Shown here piece by piece: positions 14,471 to 15,470 of a stretch of 15,470 nucleotides of DNA. This DNA comes from Meridianimarinicoccus sp044221805 (GTDB lineage: Bacteria; Pseudomonadota; Alphaproteobacteria; Rhodobacterales; Rhodobacteraceae): assembly GCA_044221805.1 (NCBI GenBank), contig JBGAOK010000084.1:1-15470 (forward strand). Direction: 5' to 3'. The position numbers and the translations under genes are program-made. The notes below the pieces were generated by a model. The model had not been told where the DNA came from and did not search any database. It saw nothing but the letters and a program-made list of their open reading frames with translations. Positions within the stretch are counted from its first letter, which is position 1. Each line of letters begins with the position of its first letter.

Positions 14471-15470
14471 GCGCTGGCCGCGACGCGGCCGCTGCGCGGC
14501 ATCAAGACCGCCGCGCAGCGAGATCGGCGATCTTCGACATCGCTGCTGGCGCGTGCGGACGAGATCAAGCTTTCAGACCCTGATCGACTTCGCCGACCAG
14601 GTCCGCTGTCGCGCCAGCTGGTGATTCGGATCAGTGCCGCTGGGCTTCACCCTCGACGATCTCGAGGTGCGCGAGCCCGACCCCGAGGCGCTGCTCGGCT
14701 TCCTGACCGCGATGGAATTCCGCACCATCACCCGCCGGGTGTCCGAGAAGCTGGGCGTGGCCGCCCCCGCAGCGGCCGATCCGGGTCCCGCGGCCAGCCT
14801 CGGCGGCCGAGACGATCCCCTTCGACACCGCCAAATACGAGACCGTGCGCGACCGGGCCGGGCTGGAGCGCTGATCGCGCTGATCCTGGAACGCGGCTGG
14901 GTCGCGGTCGATACCGAGACCACCAGTCTGGACGAGATGCGCGCCGATCTGGTCGGCATCAGCCTTGCGGTTGAGGCGGGGTCGGCCTGCTACATCCCGC
15001 TCGGCCACCGGGCGGCGGCGACGGGCGACCTGTTCGGCTCGAACGCGCTGGCCGAGGGCCAGATGGCCATGGCCGAGGCGCTGGCCGCGCTGAAGCCGGT
15101 GCTCGAGGATCCGGCGATCCTGAAGATCGGCCAGAACATGAAGTACGACGCCAAGATCTTCGCCCGGCAGGGGATCGAGGTGGCGCCGATCGACGACACC
15201 ATGCTGATCTCCTATGTCCAGCATGCCGGGCTGCACGGCCATGGCATGGACACGCTTTCCGAACGCTACCTTGGCCACACGCCGATCCCGATCAAGCCGC
15301 TGCTGGGGTCGGGGAAGGCGGCGGTCACCTTCGACCGGGTGCCGGTGGACAAGGCCACCGCCTATGCCGCCGAGGATGCGGACGTCACGCTCCGGCTCTG
15401 GCATGCGCTGAAGCCGCGGCTGCACGCGGCGCGGGTCACCACGGTCTACGAGACCATGGAACGTCCGCTG

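Larger units (their letters stand above)
13790..15470 (+). pseudogene. polA: DNA polymerase I, 5' part, broken by multiple frame changes; runs off the right edge
   Basis: PolA removes RNA primers and fills gaps in replication and repair. ATG 13790 has GGGGAG (13777-13782) seven bases upstream and gives MSFGKGHHLHLIDGSAFIFR. The 5'-nuclease domain reads normally to about 14380, with conserved acidic stretches such as VIFDKGAHTFRNDLYPAYKG, EGFEADDIIATLA and ISSDKDLMQLVGEG, and VDNVPG. The first frame stops at TGA 14441-14443. From 14874 to the edge, one open frame encodes the 3'-5' exonuclease domain with VAVDTETTSLDEM, ILKIGQNMKYDAKIF and AAEDADVTLRLW. Between them, recognisable PolA fragments (for example QTLIDFADQV, then LGFTLDDLEVREPDPEALLG from 14640) occur in shifting frames. 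The polymerase domain lies outside the window. As written, no full-length protein can be made; a sequence error is a serious alternative. Confidence 0.85.

Overview
The window is a GC-rich (roughly 70% by eye) chromosomal segment of an alphaproteobacterium, most likely in the Rhodobacterales. The evidence is family-level: the PheS, PheT and PolA sequences have an alphaproteobacterial look, rpsU lies divergent from a COQ9-family gene, and a CHCC zinc-finger protein of the NDUFS6 type is present. These are mostly housekeeping and conserved hypothetical genes. I see no prophage, insertion sequence, CRISPR array, tRNA or rRNA.

Layout from left to right. Positions 1-3473 (+) hold the 3' part of pheS, a 422-bp gap with GC-rich hairpins and a possible lineage-specific intergenic element, and complete pheT. 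PheT ends at a strong hairpin shared with a convergent Nu-class (YfcG-like) glutathione transferase gene (3521-4252, -). That gene is divergent from mscL (4402-4806, +). mscL converges on rpsU (4899-5105, -), which has a clear rho-independent terminator. rpsU is divergent from a plus-strand run: a COQ9-family protein, a PIG3-type quinone oxidoreductase, an unrecognised 411-residue membrane protein and a 62-residue CHCC zinc-finger protein. Three of these four have quinone or Complex I associations.

From 8817 to 13552 the genes are on the minus strand. In transcription order they are a membrane sensor-kinase-like protein, an MFS transporter, a PHP-domain phosphoesterase and a secreted lytic transglycosylase. 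Short gaps (71 and 43 nt) and a tight PHP/transglycosylase junction suggest at least partial co-transcription. The kinase-like protein keeps its ATP-binding boxes but has Arg where the phosphoacceptor His should be.

From 13790 to the right edge is polA (+). Its 5'-nuclease domain and 3'-5' exonuclease start look normal. Between about 14380 and 14873, however, the sequence changes reading frame about ten times and contains a 44-bp near-identical repeat. This is either a broken gene or, more probably, a local sequence or assembly error.

I found no clearly new multi-gene system. The best leads are the His-less kinase, the damaged polA segment, the uncharacterised membrane protein and several palindromes at gene starts.
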